From: Shewanella psychropiezotolerans
Lineage (GTDB): Bacteria; Pseudomonadota; Gammaproteobacteria; Enterobacterales; Shewanellaceae
Assembly: GCF_007197555.1 (NCBI RefSeq)
Contig: NZ_CP041614.1
Span: 2,348,001-2,412,000 of the forward strand
Length of the DNA stretch: 64,000 nucleotides
Reading direction: 5' to 3'
Shown here: in pieces, positions 19,039-28,955 of the stretch
Numbering within the stretch: the first letter of the stretch is position 1
How the letters are laid out: each line of letters begins with the position of its first letter
The notes under the pieces: model-generated
Databases searched by the model: none
Seen by the model: only the letters and a program-made list of their open reading frames with translations
Told to the model about the DNA's origin: nothing
Program-made: the position numbers and the translations under genes

Positions 19039-19842
19039 TTAGCGTTTAAGTGCTTCGCTCAGTAAAGGACGAGCCGTTTTAACGATAGCTGAAGTCGTTT
19101 TCGGAGCGCCAGCTATGATATTGCCCGAAGTCATATAGCCGTGATTACCTGTGAAGTCGGTAACCGTACCGCCAGCTTCACGTACGATGAGATCGCCTGC
19201 AGCAATATCCCAGGGCTTGAGGCCGATTTCGAAGAAGCCGTCTACACGACCCGCTGCGACATAGGCAAGATCTAAAGCTGCAGAACCTGCACGGCGCATA
19301 TCGGCACATTGAGTAAACAATGAGCCGAAAATTTTCATGTAAGTTTCTGTGTGCTGTTTGGCTTTGAATGGGAAGCCTGTCGCTAAGATAGTGTCTTTGA
19401 GATCGTTATGCTTAGATACGCGCATACGGAAATCATTGAACTTAGCGCCTTTACCACGTACCGCGCTAAATAGTTCATCACGGATTGGATCATAAATTAC
19501 AGCGACTTCTGTCTTGCCCTTGTACTGAACGGCAATAGATACTGCGAAATGAGGAATGCCTCTAACAAAATTGTTAGTGCCATCCAGAGGGTCAATGATC
19601 CAAATGTAATCTTTATTCTCGCCTTTGTTCTCACCACTTTCTTCACAAATAATAGTGTGATCTGGGTAAGATTTACGGATCTGATATGTAATGGCGGCTT
19701 CAGCTTCTATGTCTACATTCGTCACGTAGTCATTCACTCCTTTCGCTGTCACTTCGACTTTATCGAGTTCAGCAAAAGCACGTATAATCGTTTGGCCGGC
19801 GGCGCGAGCGGCGCGCACGGCAATAGTCTGCATCGGATGCAT
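19039..19842 (-). CDS. suhB: inositol-1-monophosphatase family protein SuhB
   Basis: SuhB (267 residues, same as E. coli) has the Mg-dependent inositol monophosphatase motifs: ICEESGE, then WIIDPLDGTNNFVRGIPHF (near 81-99) and WDIAAGDLIVREAGG near 212. It hydrolyses inositol-1-phosphate in vitro and also acts in rRNA transcription antitermination complexes. It is divergent from trmJ, as in E. coli. A terminator follows. Confidence 0.95.
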   Translation of the reverse strand: MHPMQTIAVRAARAAGQTIIRAFAELDKVEVTAKGVNDYVTNVDIEAEAAITYQIRKSYPDHTIICEESGENKGENKDYIWIIDPLDGTNNFVRGIPHFAVSIAVQYKGKTEVAVIYDPIRDELFSAVRGKGAKFNDFRMRVSKHNDLKDTILATGFPFKAKQHTETYMKIFGSLFTQCADMRRAGSAALDLAYVAAGRVDGFFEIGLKPWDIAAGDLIVREAGGTVTDFTGNHGYMTSGNIIAGAPKTTSAIVKTARPLLSEALKR

Positions 19843-19996
19843 TACAATCCCCTGGATGTTAAAGAACAGATATAATAATCGGGGCGTAGTATACGTTAAC
19901 TAGTGAATATATCAAATACCGATTTTTGTATTAAGCAAACAAAGTTGACTGTGTTAATATCTGTGAATTGTTTAATCATCAAAATTAAGTAGTTTC

Positions 19997-20761
19997 ATGC
20001 TCAGCAACATTCGTGTAGTACTCGTCGGCACATCCCACCCTGGCAATATTGGCTCTACCGCCCGAGCAATGAAAACCATGGGGCTCTCTACTTTATATCT
20101 AGCTGAACCTAAGGTCCAACCCGATGGCCACTCTGTAGCGCTGGCAGCCGGTGCGTCAGATATATTAAAACATGCGGTCATAGTTGATAGCGTTGCCGAG
20201 GCGATTGCCGATTGCAGCTTGGTTATCGCTACTAGTGCACGTAGCCGCACTCTAGATTGGCCTATGCTTGATCCAAGAGGAGCTGGCGAAAAGTTAGTCG
20301 CGTCAGCACTCGATGGTCCAGTTGCAATCGTATTTGGTCGTGAAAATAATGGCTTGTCCAACGAAGAGTTGCAGAAGTGCGATTATCATGTAGCTATCCC
20401 AGCGAACCCTGAATATACCTCATTGAATTTAGCTCAGGCCGTGCAGATCATCTGTTACGAGGCGCGTGTCGCTCATTTAGAGCACGAGAAGCGTGAGTTT
20501 GAGAAAGGCCGCCCTGCAGATTATGTCGAAGAAAAAATTGAGTATCCTTTTGCCAAAGAACGTGAAAACTTCTTTGATCATTTGGAATCAACCTTATTAG
20601 GCACTGGATTTATCGTTAAACAGCACCCTGGTCAAGTCATGACCAAATTGCGTCGTCTGTTTAGCCGCGCTCGCCTTGAAAGACAAGAGATGAATATCTT
20701 ACGAGGCATGCTGACTTCGATAGATAAGAAGATGCCACCGAAAGACGACAAACAAGCATAA
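19997..20761 (+). CDS. trmJ: tRNA (cytidine/uridine-2'-O-)-methyltransferase TrmJ
   Basis: TrmJ (254 residues) is a SPOUT-fold enzyme that methylates the 2'-O of nucleotide 32 in tRNAs. Motifs are [17 protein letters not shown] (16-32), [16 protein letters not shown] and [11 protein letters not shown] near 136, which form the knotted AdoMet site. It starts the run leading to the isc operon, 11 bases before cysE. Confidence 0.93.
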   Translation: MLSNIRVVLVGTSHPGNIGSTARAMKTMGLSTLYLAEPKVQPDGHSVALAAGASDILKHAVIVDSVAEAIADCSLVIATSARSRTLDWPMLDPRGAGEKLVASALDGPVAIVFGRENNGLSNEELQKCDYHVAIPANPEYTSLNLAQAVQIICYEARVAHLEHEKREFEKGRPADYVEEKIEYPFAKERENFFDHLESTLLGTGFIVKQHPGQVMTKLRRLFSRARLERQEMNILRGMLTSIDKKMPPKDDKQA

Positions 20762-20772
20762 GGAATCGATCC

Positions 20773-21594
20773 ATGGGAGTAATTGCTCGATTAAGAGATG
20801 ATATTAACTCTATCTATCATCGCGATCCTGCGGCTCACGGAACCTTGGAGATATTGTTGAACTACCCTGGGATGCAGGCCATCTGGATCCATAGGGTAAG
20901 CCACAAGCTTTGGCGGCGGAAATGGCGCCTGCTCTCGCGTTGTTTATCTACTTTTTCACGCTGGTTAACCGGTGTTGAAATACATCCTGGCGCCACCATA
21001 GGCGATCGATTTTTTATCGATCACGGTATGGGCGTGGTGATCGGGGAAACCGCTGAAATTGGTGATGATTGCACCCTCTATCATGGGGTGACGTTAGGTG
21101 GCACAACATGGCAAGCGGGTAAGCGTCATCCTACGCTTGGTAATAATGTAGTGATTGGTGCTGGTGCTCAGGTATTAGGTCCTATCACCATGAACGATGG
21201 TGCGCGTGTGGGCTCCAATTCTGTGGTGGTGAAAGATGTACCTAAAGATACCACAGTCGTAGGCATACCTGGCCGCATCGTTTCAACACCTAATGCTAGC
21301 AATAAAGCGGAGAGTAAAAGACGTAGCGAGATGGCCAAGAAGTATGGCTTCGATGCCTACGCCGTTTCTCCGGATAACCCGGATCCGGTCGCTAATGCCA
21401 TTGGCCAGATGCTAGACCATATGCACCTGATGGACTCAAAAGTTCAAGAAGTCTGCCAAGCGATTCAAACCATGGGCGGTAGTGTGTGTACCGATAAACT
21501 ACCAGAACTTGACGTCGAAGACTTTAGCGATGCGGAGTTGGCTGCGGCAAAGCAACGTGAGAAGGCAATAAATGAGTTTGATCCCATTATCTGA
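20773..21594 (+). CDS. cysE: serine O-acetyltransferase
   Basis: CysE (273 residues) acetylates L-serine with acetyl-CoA, the first committed step of cysteine synthesis. The N-terminal helical domain ([20 protein letters not shown]) is followed by a left-handed beta-helix of hexapeptide repeats with [22 protein letters not shown] and GAQVLGPI. Its place between trmJ and iscR puts sulfur supply next to the Fe-S assembly genes. The start ATG 20773 has AAGGAATCG upstream. Confidence 0.95.
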   Translation: MGVIARLRDDINSIYHRDPAAHGTLEILLNYPGMQAIWIHRVSHKLWRRKWRLLSRCLSTFSRWLTGVEIHPGATIGDRFFIDHGMGVVIGETAEIGDDCTLYHGVTLGGTTWQAGKRHPTLGNNVVIGAGAQVLGPITMNDGARVGSNSVVVKDVPKDTTVVGIPGRIVSTPNASNKAESKRRSEMAKKYGFDAYAVSPDNPDPVANAIGQMLDHMHLMDSKVQEVCQAIQTMGGSVCTDKLPELDVEDFSDAELAAAKQREKAINEFDPII

Positions 21595-21698
21595 TTCTCA
21601 GTGAAAGAAACCCAAATCATTGATTGAATATTGAGACATAAACGGGTTAAATACCCCAGTCAAATTGAAGGGTATTATTCAGTGCTATAAATTCATTA

Positions 21699-21748
21699 AT
21701 ACTTGACTGTTTTACTAGGTTTAATACTTGACTAAATTACTCAGGTAT
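21699..21748 (+). promoter_or_regulatory. two tandem IscR-type operators in the iscR promoter
   Basis: Two 25-base sites at 21699-21723 and 21724-21748 share the core ATACTTGACT, a short AT-rich centre, then ACT and a G-rich half (TACTCAGGTAT in the second). This matches the type 1 IscR site bound by Fe-S-loaded IscR, and E. coli has the same tandem arrangement before iscR. TTGACT inside each site may serve as a -35 element. Negative feedback of the isc operon is inferred. Confidence 0.8.
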
Positions 21749-21788
21749 GTTTGAATTCCCCTATGCATTATTGGGAGCCATGGTCGCT

Positions 21789-22250
21789 ATGAAACTTACC
21801 TCGAAAGGCAGGTATGCAGTCACTGCTATGTTAGATGTTGCTATGCATTCTACATCAGGGCCTGTACCTTTAGCCGATATTTCTGAGCGTCAAGGGATAT
21901 CTCTTTCTTACCTCGAACAACTTTTCGCAAAACTCAGAAGACATGGACTGGTCTCAAGTGTCAGAGGACCCGGCGGTGGCTACCGTTTAGGTGCCGATGC
22001 TGTCGATATCTCAGTTGGCATGGTCGTTCGCGCCGTCGATGAGTCAGTCGATGCAACCAGGTGCAAAGGTCAGGGGGATTGTCAGAATGGCACCCGTTGT
22101 CTCACGCATTCCCTGTGGGGTGACTTGAGCAAACAAATTTCAGATTTCTTAAATGGGATCAGCCTTGCTGGCTTAATGAATAAACGAGATGTTCAATTTA
22201 TCTCAGTGAAGCAAGACGCAATGCAACAGGAACAAAGAGTAACGTTATAA
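21789..22250 (+). CDS. iscR: Fe-S cluster-responsive regulator IscR
   Basis: IscR (153 residues) is an Rrf2-family winged-helix repressor that senses [2Fe-2S] supply. It starts [18 protein letters not shown], has the wing region [13 protein letters not shown], and the cluster ligands Cys92, Cys98, Cys104 and His107, which fall exactly as in E. coli. Upstream in-frame ATGs at 21780 and 21747 are less likely; 21789 gives the conserved MxLTSKGR start. The GGGAG upstream is 11 bases away, slightly long. It heads the isc operon. Confidence 0.95.
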   Translation: MKLTSKGRYAVTAMLDVAMHSTSGPVPLADISERQGISLSYLEQLFAKLRRHGLVSSVRGPGGGYRLGADAVDISVGMVVRAVDESVDATRCKGQGDCQNGTRCLTHSLWGDLSKQISDFLNGISLAGLMNKRDVQFISVKQDAMQQEQRVTL

Positions 22251-22324
22251 GTTAACTTTGTATTTTATATTATTTTTTGTACATCTGTTTCGCCTCTCTG
22301 AGGCTACGCTGTACGGAGTGTGTG

Positions 22325-23539
22325 ATGAAGCTTCCTATTTATCTAGATTATGCTGCGACAACGCCGGTTGATCCACGTGTTGCAGAGAAAATGATGCAGT
22401 GTCTGACTATGGACGGTAATTTTGGTAATCCTGCGTCTCGCTCCCATCGTTATGGCTGGCAGGCTGAAGAGTCGGTTGATATCGCTCGAAATCAGGTCGC
22501 TGACCTGCTCAATGCCGATCCTCGTGAAATTGTATTTACTTCCGGTGCTACCGAGTCAGACAATCTGGCCATAAAAGGTGTTGCTCATTTCTATCATAAG
22601 AAAGGTAAGCACATCATCACCAGTAAGACAGAGCATAAAGCGGTACTAGATACCTGTCGTCAGCTAGAGCGTGAAGGTTTTGAAGTCACTTATCTTGAGC
22701 CTGAGTCAAACGGACTCATTCCTCTCGAGCGAATAGAAGCGGCTATGCGAGACGATACCATCCTTGTCAGCATCATGCAGGTTAACAATGAAATAGGTGT
22801 CATTCAGGATATCGATGCCATAGGTGAACTTTGTCGTAGCAAGAAAATAGTTTTTCATGTCGATGCAGCCCAGAGTGCGGGCAAGTTACCTATAGATGTG
22901 CAGAAGACTAAGGTTGATTTGATGTCAATCTCGGCCCATAAGATGTACGGACCTAAAGGTATCGGTGCCTTATATGTGCGCCGTAAGCCGCGTATTCGTC
23001 TCGAAGCGACGATGCACGGTGGTGGACACGAGCGTGGAATGCGTAGTGGTACATTGGCGACCCACCAAATTGTTGGTATGGGCGAGGCAGCTGCTGTCGC
23101 TAAAGCCGATATGGCATCAGACAATGCTCGTATCAGAACATTACGTGACAGATTGTGGGATGGCGTCAAGCATATCGAAGAAACGTACATCAATGGCGAT
23201 AAAGTACAAGGTTATTGCGGTAGCCTCAATGTGAGTTTTAATTTCGTTGAAGGTGAGTCTTTGATGATGGCATTGAAAGATCTTGCCGTATCATCGGGTT
23301 CAGCCTGTACATCGGCCAGCCTAGAACCAAGCTATGTTTTACGTGCGCTTGGATTGAATGATGAGATGGCTCATAGCTCGATCCGTTTCTCTCTCGGTCG
23401 TTTTACCACCGAAGAAGAGATAGATCACGCTATCGAAACAATTAATAAGTCTATCGATGACTTGAGAGAGATGTCTCCACTTTGGGAGATGTTTAAAGAT
23501 GGTATTGATTTGGACTCGGTTGAGTGGGCACACCACTAA
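22325..23539 (+). CDS. iscS: cysteine desulfurase IscS
   Basis: IscS (404 residues, as in E. coli) releases sulfur from cysteine onto its active-site Cys and passes it to IscU and tRNA-modifying enzymes. It has [14 protein letters not shown] at the start, TSGATESDN, the PLP Lys in [13 protein letters not shown], and the mobile loop [17 protein letters not shown] with the catalytic Cys near 328. ATG 22325 with ACGGAG upstream matches the family start; a frame from 22277 is open but unsupported. Confidence 0.97.
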   Translation: MKLPIYLDYAATTPVDPRVAEKMMQCLTMDGNFGNPASRSHRYGWQAEESVDIARNQVADLLNADPREIVFTSGATESDNLAIKGVAHFYHKKGKHIITSKTEHKAVLDTCRQLEREGFEVTYLEPESNGLIPLERIEAAMRDDTILVSIMQVNNEIGVIQDIDAIGELCRSKKIVFHVDAAQSAGKLPIDVQKTKVDLMSISAHKMYGPKGIGALYVRRKPRIRLEATMHGGGHERGMRSGTLATHQIVGMGEAAAVAKADMASDNARIRTLRDRLWDGVKHIEETYINGDKVQGYCGSLNVSFNFVEGESLMMALKDLAVSSGSACTSASLEPSYVLRALGLNDEMAHSSIRFSLGRFTTEEEIDHAIETINKSIDDLREMSPLWEMFKDGIDLDSVEWAHH

Positions 23540-23576
23540 GTCGTATATCAACAGATAAAGATTTTGGAGTAGTATC

Positions 23577-23960
23577 ATGGCTTATAGTGAAAAAGTAATC
23601 GACCATTATGAAAACCCACGTAACGTAGGTTCTTTTGATAAAAATGACCCATCAGTTGTAACCGGCATGGTCGGCGCACCTGCTTGTGGTGATGTGATGA
23701 AGTTACAACTTAAAATCGATGACAAGGGCATGATTCAAGATGCCAAGTTTAAGACTTATGGCTGTGGCAGTGCCATCGCATCCAGCTCACTGATCACCGA
23801 GTGGGTTAAAGGCAAGTCTATCGAGGAAGCTGCAGCGATTAAGAACACTGATATTGCTGAAGAGCTTGCATTGCCTCCAGTGAAGATTCATTGCTCTATC
23901 TTGGCTGAAGATGCCATTAAAGCAGCAATCGAAGATTATAAGTCAAAGCAAGCTAAGTAA
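23577..23960 (+). CDS. iscU: Fe-S scaffold protein IscU
   Basis: IscU (127 residues) holds the nascent cluster. Its three conserved Cys are at 37 (PACGD), 63 (YGCGSA) and 106 (IHCS), with Asp39, and the LPPVK motif that HscA binds is at 99-103. It is 37 bases after iscS, with GGAG upstream. Confidence 0.97.
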   Translation: MAYSEKVIDHYENPRNVGSFDKNDPSVVTGMVGAPACGDVMKLQLKIDDKGMIQDAKFKTYGCGSAIASSSLITEWVKGKSIEEAAAIKNTDIAEELALPPVKIHCSILAEDAIKAAIEDYKSKQAK

Positions 23961-23974
23961 TTTCTGGAGTTAAG

Positions 23975-24298
23975 ATGGCTATTTCAATGACTCCGGCCGC
24001 CTCAGAACGCGTTAAAAGCTTTCTGAGCAATCGTGGCAAGGGGATTGGTTTACGTCTGGGGCTTAAAACCTCCGGATGTTCAGGCATGGTTTATGTCATC
24101 GAGTTTGTCGATGAATTGAATGACGATGATGAGGTCTACGAAGTTGCAGATGTTAAAATCATTATCGATGCAAAAAGCTTTATCTATCTTCAGGGCATAG
24201 AGCTGGACTTCGTTAAAGAAGGGCTCAATGAAGGTTTTCAGTTTAATAACCCTAATGCAAAAGGTGAGTGTGGTTGTGGCGAAAGCTTTACAGTCTAA
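23975..24298 (+). CDS. iscA: A-type Fe-S carrier IscA
   Basis: IscA (107 residues) carries clusters or iron to apoproteins. The ligands are Cys35 (KTSGCSG), Cys99 and Cys101 (ECGCGESF). It sits 14 bases after iscU, with TGGAG as ribosome site. Confidence 0.96.
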   Translation: MAISMTPAASERVKSFLSNRGKGIGLRLGLKTSGCSGMVYVIEFVDELNDDDEVYEVADVKIIIDAKSFIYLQGIELDFVKEGLNEGFQFNNPNAKGECGCGESFTV

Positions 24299-24318
24299 CT
24301 AGCCGAAAGAATGAAGCC

Positions 24319-24843
24319 ATGAACTATTTTGAGTTGTTTAGTCTCACGCCCTCCTATGACATTGACACCGCCCTCCTTGCAGAACGTTATCACGAACTGC
24401 AACGGGCGGTTCATCCCGATAAGTTTGCTAATTCCAGTGAACAAGATAAACGTATCGCCGTTCAACGAACCGCTCAAGTTAATGATGGCTTCTCGACATT
24501 GAAAGATCCTCTGTCGAGAGCCGAACATATCTTGGCTCTAGCTGGCATAGATCTTAGCCATGAGTCGACCACGGTGAAAGATACGCAATTTCTGATGCAG
24601 CAGATGGAATGGCGTGAGTCGTTAGAAGATATTGCTCACAGTGAAGATCCCGATGCTATGATAACCGAGTTGTATGCTTGTTTTAATGAGTATAGCAACT
24701 GTATCAGTCTGGACTTAGCTGGCTTGTTACTCAGTCATTCTGAGTCGGATCTCGCTTCCGCAGCAGACCTTATCCGTAAATTAAAATTTATGGCAAAATT
24801 ACAAATCGAGCTGGAACGCATCGAAGATGCACAGTTTGATTAG
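24319..24843 (+). CDS. hscB: co-chaperone HscB
   Basis: HscB (174 residues) has an N-terminal J domain with HPD at 32-34 and [15 protein letters not shown], then a helical domain that binds IscU. It recruits IscU to HscA and stimulates its ATPase. The frame is open from 24268, overlapping iscA, but the conserved MNYFELF start at 24319 is preferred. Confidence 0.94.
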   Translation: MNYFELFSLTPSYDIDTALLAERYHELQRAVHPDKFANSSEQDKRIAVQRTAQVNDGFSTLKDPLSRAEHILALAGIDLSHESTTVKDTQFLMQQMEWRESLEDIAHSEDPDAMITELYACFNEYSNCISLDLAGLLLSHSESDLASAADLIRKLKFMAKLQIELERIEDAQFD

Positions 24844-24907
24844 TCGTTTTTACTCTTTTTTTGATTAGCTATCCTTTCTCAATGGCTAATATTTAGGTTG
24901 GAATTTT

Positions 24908-26770
24908 ATGGCCCTTTTGCAGATCGCAGAGCCTGGACAGAGCACAGTACCACATCAACATAGGTTGGCTGTTGGAATTGACTTAGGTACTACAAATTCG
25001 TTAGTGGCTACGGTTCGTAGTGGCGTTGCTAACACCTTGGCCGATGAGCAATCTAGACACTCGTTGCCCTCGATTGTGCGTTACACGGACGATGGCATCC
25101 AAGTCGGCGCCGAAGCAGAATCTTATTCTGCACAAGACCCACAAAACACCATCATCTCTGTTAAACGTTTTATGGGTCGCAGCCTCAGTGACATTCAGTC
25201 AGGCAGCCAAGATCTTCCTTATCGATTCGAAGCCAGTGAAAATGGCCTTCCTCTGTTTGTGACTAAGCAAGGTCAGGTGAACCCGGTGCAAATCTCGGCC
25301 GAAATTTTAAAGCCGCTGATTTCGCGGGCAGAGAAGACCTTAGGCGGAGCTCTCGAAGGGGTAGTGATCACAGTACCAGCCTATTTTGATGATGCTCAAC
25401 GCCAGGGAACCAAAGACGCTACAGCCCTTTTGGGAGTAAAGGTCTTACGTTTATTGAATGAGCCAACGGCTGCTGCGATAGCCTATGGCCTAGATTCGGG
25501 GCAAGAAGGCGTGATTGCCGTCTATGATCTGGGTGGTGGTACCTTTGACATCTCTATATTACGTCTGAATAAAGGCGTGTTCGAAGTGTTGGCCACCGGA
25601 GGTGACTCTGCGCTTGGTGGAGATGACTTCGATCATCTCTTGCATCACTATTTATTAAATGAATGGCAGCTGGGTACTCCTTCGGCGACTATCAGCAGGC
25701 AACTGCTTATCGAAGCCAGACGCATCAAGGAGCAGTTGACCCAAGATACTGAGGTCACGGCTTCATTGACGTTAGAGGATGGTAGCCAATTACAGCACAA
25801 GGTTACCAGAGCCTTATTTGAGTCATTAATCGGTAAATTGGTGAAAAAAACCATAAGCAGCTGTCGTCGCTCTTTGCGTGACGCTGGGATTAAAACCGAT
25901 GAAGTGCTTGAAATTGCCATGGTGGGTGGCTCGACTCGGGTGCCTATGGTCAGACAACTTGTCGCCGACTTTTTTGGTCGGGCGCCGCTGACATCCATAG
26001 ATCCTGACAGAGTCGTTGCCATAGGCGCCGCTATTCAAGCGGATATATTGGTCGGTAATAAACCTGAGTCCGATCTCTTGTTGTTGGATGTTTTGCCTCT
26101 GTCTCTGGGAATAGAGACCATGGGAGAACTGGTGGAGAAGGTGGTATCACGTAACACCACCATTCCGGTCGCCAAGGCACAAGAATTTACCACATTTAAA
26201 GATGGTCAAACCGCGATGGCATTTCATGTGGTCCAAGGCGAACGTGAGCTGGTGGGTGACTGCCGCTCTTTAGCAAGATTCACCTTGAAAGGCATACCGC
26301 CAATGGCTGCAGGTGCCGCTCACATTCGAGTCACGTTCCAGGTTGATGCCGATGGCTTACTCAGCGTCACAGCGATGGAAAAGTCTACCGGAGTTAAATC
26401 CAGCATTCAGGTGAAACCTTCATTCGGGCTAACCGATGTGGAGATTGGTGCCATGCTCAAAGATTCCATGGCCAATGCTAAGGAAGATATCACCCGACGC
26501 ATGTTGGCAGAGCAACAAGTAGAGGCGGCTCGGGTCTTAGAGACCCTGACAGCCGCTTTAACAAAAGACGCTGATCTGTTATCTGAAGGTGAACGTGTCA
26601 CTATCGAGAAGAGTATGGCTGAGCTCGCTCAGGTTGCTGCGCTTGATAATACCGATGCCATTGAAAAAGCCATCGAGACATTAGATGCTTGCACGCAAGA
26701 TTTTGCATCTAAGCGTATGGATAACTCTATCCGTTTGGCACTTACAGGCCAATCGGTTGACAGTATTTGA
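24908..26770 (+). CDS. hscA: Hsp70-type chaperone HscA
   Basis: HscA (620 residues) is the specialised Hsp70 of the isc pathway that releases clusters from IscU. It shows [12 protein letters not shown] near 23-34, [30 protein letters not shown] and MVGGSTRVP in the ATPase domain, and a substrate domain with [12 protein letters not shown]. It lacks the long acidic tail of DnaK, as expected for HscA. Confidence 0.96.
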   Translation: MALLQIAEPGQSTVPHQHRLAVGIDLGTTNSLVATVRSGVANTLADEQSRHSLPSIVRYTDDGIQVGAEAESYSAQDPQNTIISVKRFMGRSLSDIQSGSQDLPYRFEASENGLPLFVTKQGQVNPVQISAEILKPLISRAEKTLGGALEGVVITVPAYFDDAQRQGTKDATALLGVKVLRLLNEPTAAAIAYGLDSGQEGVIAVYDLGGGTFDISILRLNKGVFEVLATGGDSALGGDDFDHLLHHYLLNEWQLGTPSATISRQLLIEARRIKEQLTQDTEVTASLTLEDGSQLQHKVTRALFESLIGKLVKKTISSCRRSLRDAGIKTDEVLEIAMVGGSTRVPMVRQLVADFFGRAPLTSIDPDRVVAIGAAIQADILVGNKPESDLLLLDVLPLSLGIETMGELVEKVVSRNTTIPVAKAQEFTTFKDGQTAMAFHVVQGERELVGDCRSLARFTLKGIPPMAAGAAHIRVTFQVDADGLLSVTAMEKSTGVKSSIQVKPSFGLTDVEIGAMLKDSMANAKEDITRRMLAEQQVEAARVLETLTAALTKDADLLSEGERVTIEKSMAELAQVAALDNTDAIEKAIETLDACTQDFASKRMDNSIRLALTGQSVDSI

Positions 26771-26825
26771 TCAGTCATCAATCATAATCATCAATAGATT
26801 AATTGGTAATCAATAGGTAAAAAAG

Positions 26826-27164
26826 ATGCCACAAATTGTATTTCTACCCCATGAAGAGCTGTGTCCAGATGGTGCAGTCGTCGAAGCCAATGTTGGTGAA
26901 ACCGTTCTTAACGTTGCCTTGAAAAATGGTATTAATATCGAACATGCATGTGAGAAGGTGTGTGCATGCACAACCTGCCACGTGATCGTTCGTGAAGGGT
27001 TCGATGAGTTAGCAGAAAGCGACGAGCTCGAAGATGACATGTTAGATAAAGCGTGGGGACTCGAGCCCGAGAGTCGTTTATCCTGCCAGACGAAAGTGCC
27101 AAATTGTGATCTCGTGGTCGATATTCCTAAATACACAGTTAATATGGTGAGTGAGGCTAACTAG
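26826..27164 (+). CDS. fdx: [2Fe-2S] ferredoxin of the isc system
   Basis: Fdx (112 residues) supplies electrons for cluster assembly. The cluster ligands lie in HACEKVCACTTCHVIV and LSCQT, the standard adrenodoxin-type spacing (C-x5-C-x2-C ... C). It is 55 bases after hscA, with AAAAGA before ATG. Confidence 0.96.
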   Translation: MPQIVFLPHEELCPDGAVVEANVGETVLNVALKNGINIEHACEKVCACTTCHVIVREGFDELAESDELEDDMLDKAWGLEPESRLSCQTKVPNCDLVVDIPKYTVNMVSEAN

Positions 27165-27212
27165 TCTTGATCGCAACTTGTGTCTATTTGAAGATAGTGA
27201 GTCGAAGATAGT

Positions 27213-27245
27213 TAAGCCAGTCTCCCGAGACTGGCTTTTTTTATG
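27213..27245 (+). terminator. Rho-independent terminator between fdx and iscX
   Basis: AAGCCAGTCT and AGACTGGCTT pair around a short CCCG loop and are followed by TTTTTTT. It should stop most isc transcription before iscX. Confidence 0.88.
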
Positions 27246-27299
27246 CGGTGAGATGCCAGCTATACTCTAGTCATTACAAATATGTTCAAGGGGCTAGAT

Positions 27300-27497
27300 A
27301 TGCCATTAAAATGGATAGATTCACTCGATATAGCCTTAGACTTGTTGGAGACGCATCCAGAAATCGATCCTGAAACGATCAGATTTACTGATTTACGTGA
27401 ATGGATTTTAGCGCTGGATTCGTTCGATGATGATCCAGAGCACTGTAATGAGCGCATATTGGAAGCAGTCCAAGCCTGCTGGATAGCCGAGCAGTGA
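27300..27497 (+). CDS. iscX: IscX family protein
   Basis: IscX (65 residues, E. coli 66) is a small acidic helical protein that binds IscS and iron and modulates cluster assembly. It begins MPLKWIDSLDIALDLL, contains IRFTDLREWILALDSFDDDPE and ends with ILEAVQACW. ATG 27300 with AAGGGG upstream is preferred over the in-frame 27282 start. A terminator separates it from fdx, so it may have its own promoter or depend on readthrough. Confidence 0.9.
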   Translation: MPLKWIDSLDIALDLLETHPEIDPETIRFTDLREWILALDSFDDDPEHCNERILEAVQACWIAEQ

Positions 27498-27648
27498 GCT
27501 CTGGAAATCGTTGGCGCATAGACAAGTTTATACCGGCAGGTATTAGTGTTCAGCTTGAAATCGGCACTGGATAGCGATGAAGCAGGATAAGTTAACGCAA
27601 TATTGCATTCCGTGGGCTATAAAGGTAGGTTTTTGGTGTCAAATTTCG

Positions 27649-27654
27649 TATAAT
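27649..27654 (+). promoter_or_regulatory. candidate -10 element for ndk
   Basis: A perfect TATAAT lies 43 bases before the ndk start, in an AT-rich stretch. No good -35 hexamer is visible at the right spacing, so this rests on the -10 alone. Confidence 0.35.
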
Positions 27655-27697
27655 CCGCGCGAAAATAAAAACCTGTTTATTATGAAGGAAGCTTCTC

Positions 27698-28129
27698 ATG
27701 GCTATCGAACGTACTTTTTCTATCATTAAGCCCGATGCTGTTGCAAAAAATAACATTGGCGCTATCTACAACCGTTTTGAAACTGCTGGCCTGAAAATCA
27801 TCGCTTCTAAAATGGTTCACCTAAGCAAAGAGCAAGCTGAAGGCTTCTACGCCGAGCACAGCGAGCGTCCTTTCTTCGGTGCACTAGTTGCATTCATGAC
27901 TTCTGGTCCTATCATGGTCCAGGCTCTTGAAGGCGAGAACGCAGTTCTAGCTCACCGTGACATCTTAGGTGCTACTAACCCAGCTGACGCTGCACCTGGG
28001 ACTATTCGTGCCGATTTCGCTGAAAGCATCGATGAGAACGCAGCTCACGGTTCTGATTCGGTTGCTTCTGCTGAGCGTGAAGTGGCTTACTTCTTCAGCA
28101 CAGAAGAGCTTTGCCCACGCACTCGTTAA
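27698..28129 (+). CDS. ndk: nucleoside diphosphate kinase
   Basis: Ndk (143 residues, as in E. coli) exchanges phosphates between nucleoside tri- and diphosphates through a phospho-His. It starts [15 protein letters not shown], contains [15 protein letters not shown], and has the active-site His in [19 protein letters not shown] near residue 117. A strong ribosome site GAAGGAAG lies upstream and a terminator downstream, so it is monocistronic. Confidence 0.97.
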   Translation: MAIERTFSIIKPDAVAKNNIGAIYNRFETAGLKIIASKMVHLSKEQAEGFYAEHSERPFFGALVAFMTSGPIMVQALEGENAVLAHRDILGATNPADAAPGTIRADFAESIDENAAHGSDSVASAEREVAYFFSTEELCPRTR

Positions 28130-28148
28130 TTCGACGCTAAGTAAAGTT

Positions 28149-28176
28149 GAAAAGGAGCCTATGGCTCCTTTTTTGT
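28149..28176 (+). terminator. Rho-independent terminator after ndk
   Basis: AAAAGGAGCC and GGCTCCTTTTTT pair around a TAT loop, 20 bases past the ndk stop. Confidence 0.88.
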
Positions 28177-28756
28177 TGCCCGTATTTTGAATGTTTACAG
28201 GTCTCCTCGTCTCAGTAACTGTAAATTTCTCATCGATTAATGTAGCAAGAGTATGTCGCTTTTTCTCTAGCTCGTTTCTATTATCTTATTCATTCTAGCA
28301 AGTGAAACATCCCGGTTATTTGTTAATAATTTACTCTGAAATAGAGTTTTTCTTGTTTTGTGAGCGTTTCCTGCCTGGTAAGTTAACGAGTTTAACACGT
28401 ATTTGTTTAGTAATTGTAAATTTCGTGGTTTGTATATTGCTTGCATGATTTTTTGGTTTTTTATCTCGAGAATACATAATTAATTAAAGTTATATTTCTG
28501 GTTTTAATCTTTCTTCGGTTTATAGTTTTGCAGTGGTTATTTGTTGTTGTCTTTTATTTATTTTGCCTAGCTATTTTAATTAACTGAATAAACATTTGGG
28601 ATATACTGGTCTCAATTTGTATCCTATCGTCGCCGCAGTTTTTAACATTGAGTGCTCAATCATTTGTTGAATTAAATTCACGTGTAACACATTGATTTTA
28701 TCGGCTTTACTTTGTGCTTGTTGTTTTTTTGAAATGTATCGTTTTCTTGTAAATGT

Positions 28757-28775
28757 ATCAATTATTATCATTTAG
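28757..28775. promoter_or_regulatory. possible Fur box 1
   Basis: The minus strand here reads AAATGATAATAATTGAT in its core and matches the 19-base Fur consensus at about 12 positions. The region is AT-rich, so a chance match is possible. Confidence 0.25.
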
Positions 28776-28877
28776 GTTGTTTGATTGTAATTGATGTTGA
28801 CTTGGGTGCTGTATTTTAACAATATTTAACCCGAAGGTATTAACTGTTTAATTACAGTTTTGAAAAAACTAAAACAA

Positions 28878-28896
28878 TAAAATAATAATTATTGTC
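28878..28896. promoter_or_regulatory. possible Fur box 2
   Basis: The sequence AATAATAATTATT forms a perfect palindrome in the middle and the 19-base site matches the Fur consensus at about 14 positions. It is 60 bases before the TonB-dependent receptor start, where an iron repressor would act. Confidence 0.35.
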
Positions 28897-28955
28897 ACGA
28901 TGTCAGTATTAATCGTTCAGTTATTAATTAATGTCTAAGTGATAAGGGAAAATAT

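Larger units (their letters stand above)
28177..28955. other. long AT-rich intergenic region
   Basis: About 780 bases separate ndk from the TonB-dependent receptor. The DNA is very AT-rich, with stops in all frames; a 63-codon minus-strand frame at 28580-28771 has no features of a gene. Two Fur-like sequences lie in its last 200 bases (listed separately). The rest shows nothing I can assign. Confidence 0.6.

Noticed and set aside
22277..22324. Upstream start for iscS
   Set aside because: IscS starts [10 protein letters not shown] in the family; the extra 16 residues have no ribosome site and are not expected.
28580..28771. 63-codon minus-strand frame in the AT-rich gap
   Set aside because: Composition follows the surrounding AT-rich DNA and there is no ribosome site or likeness to a protein.
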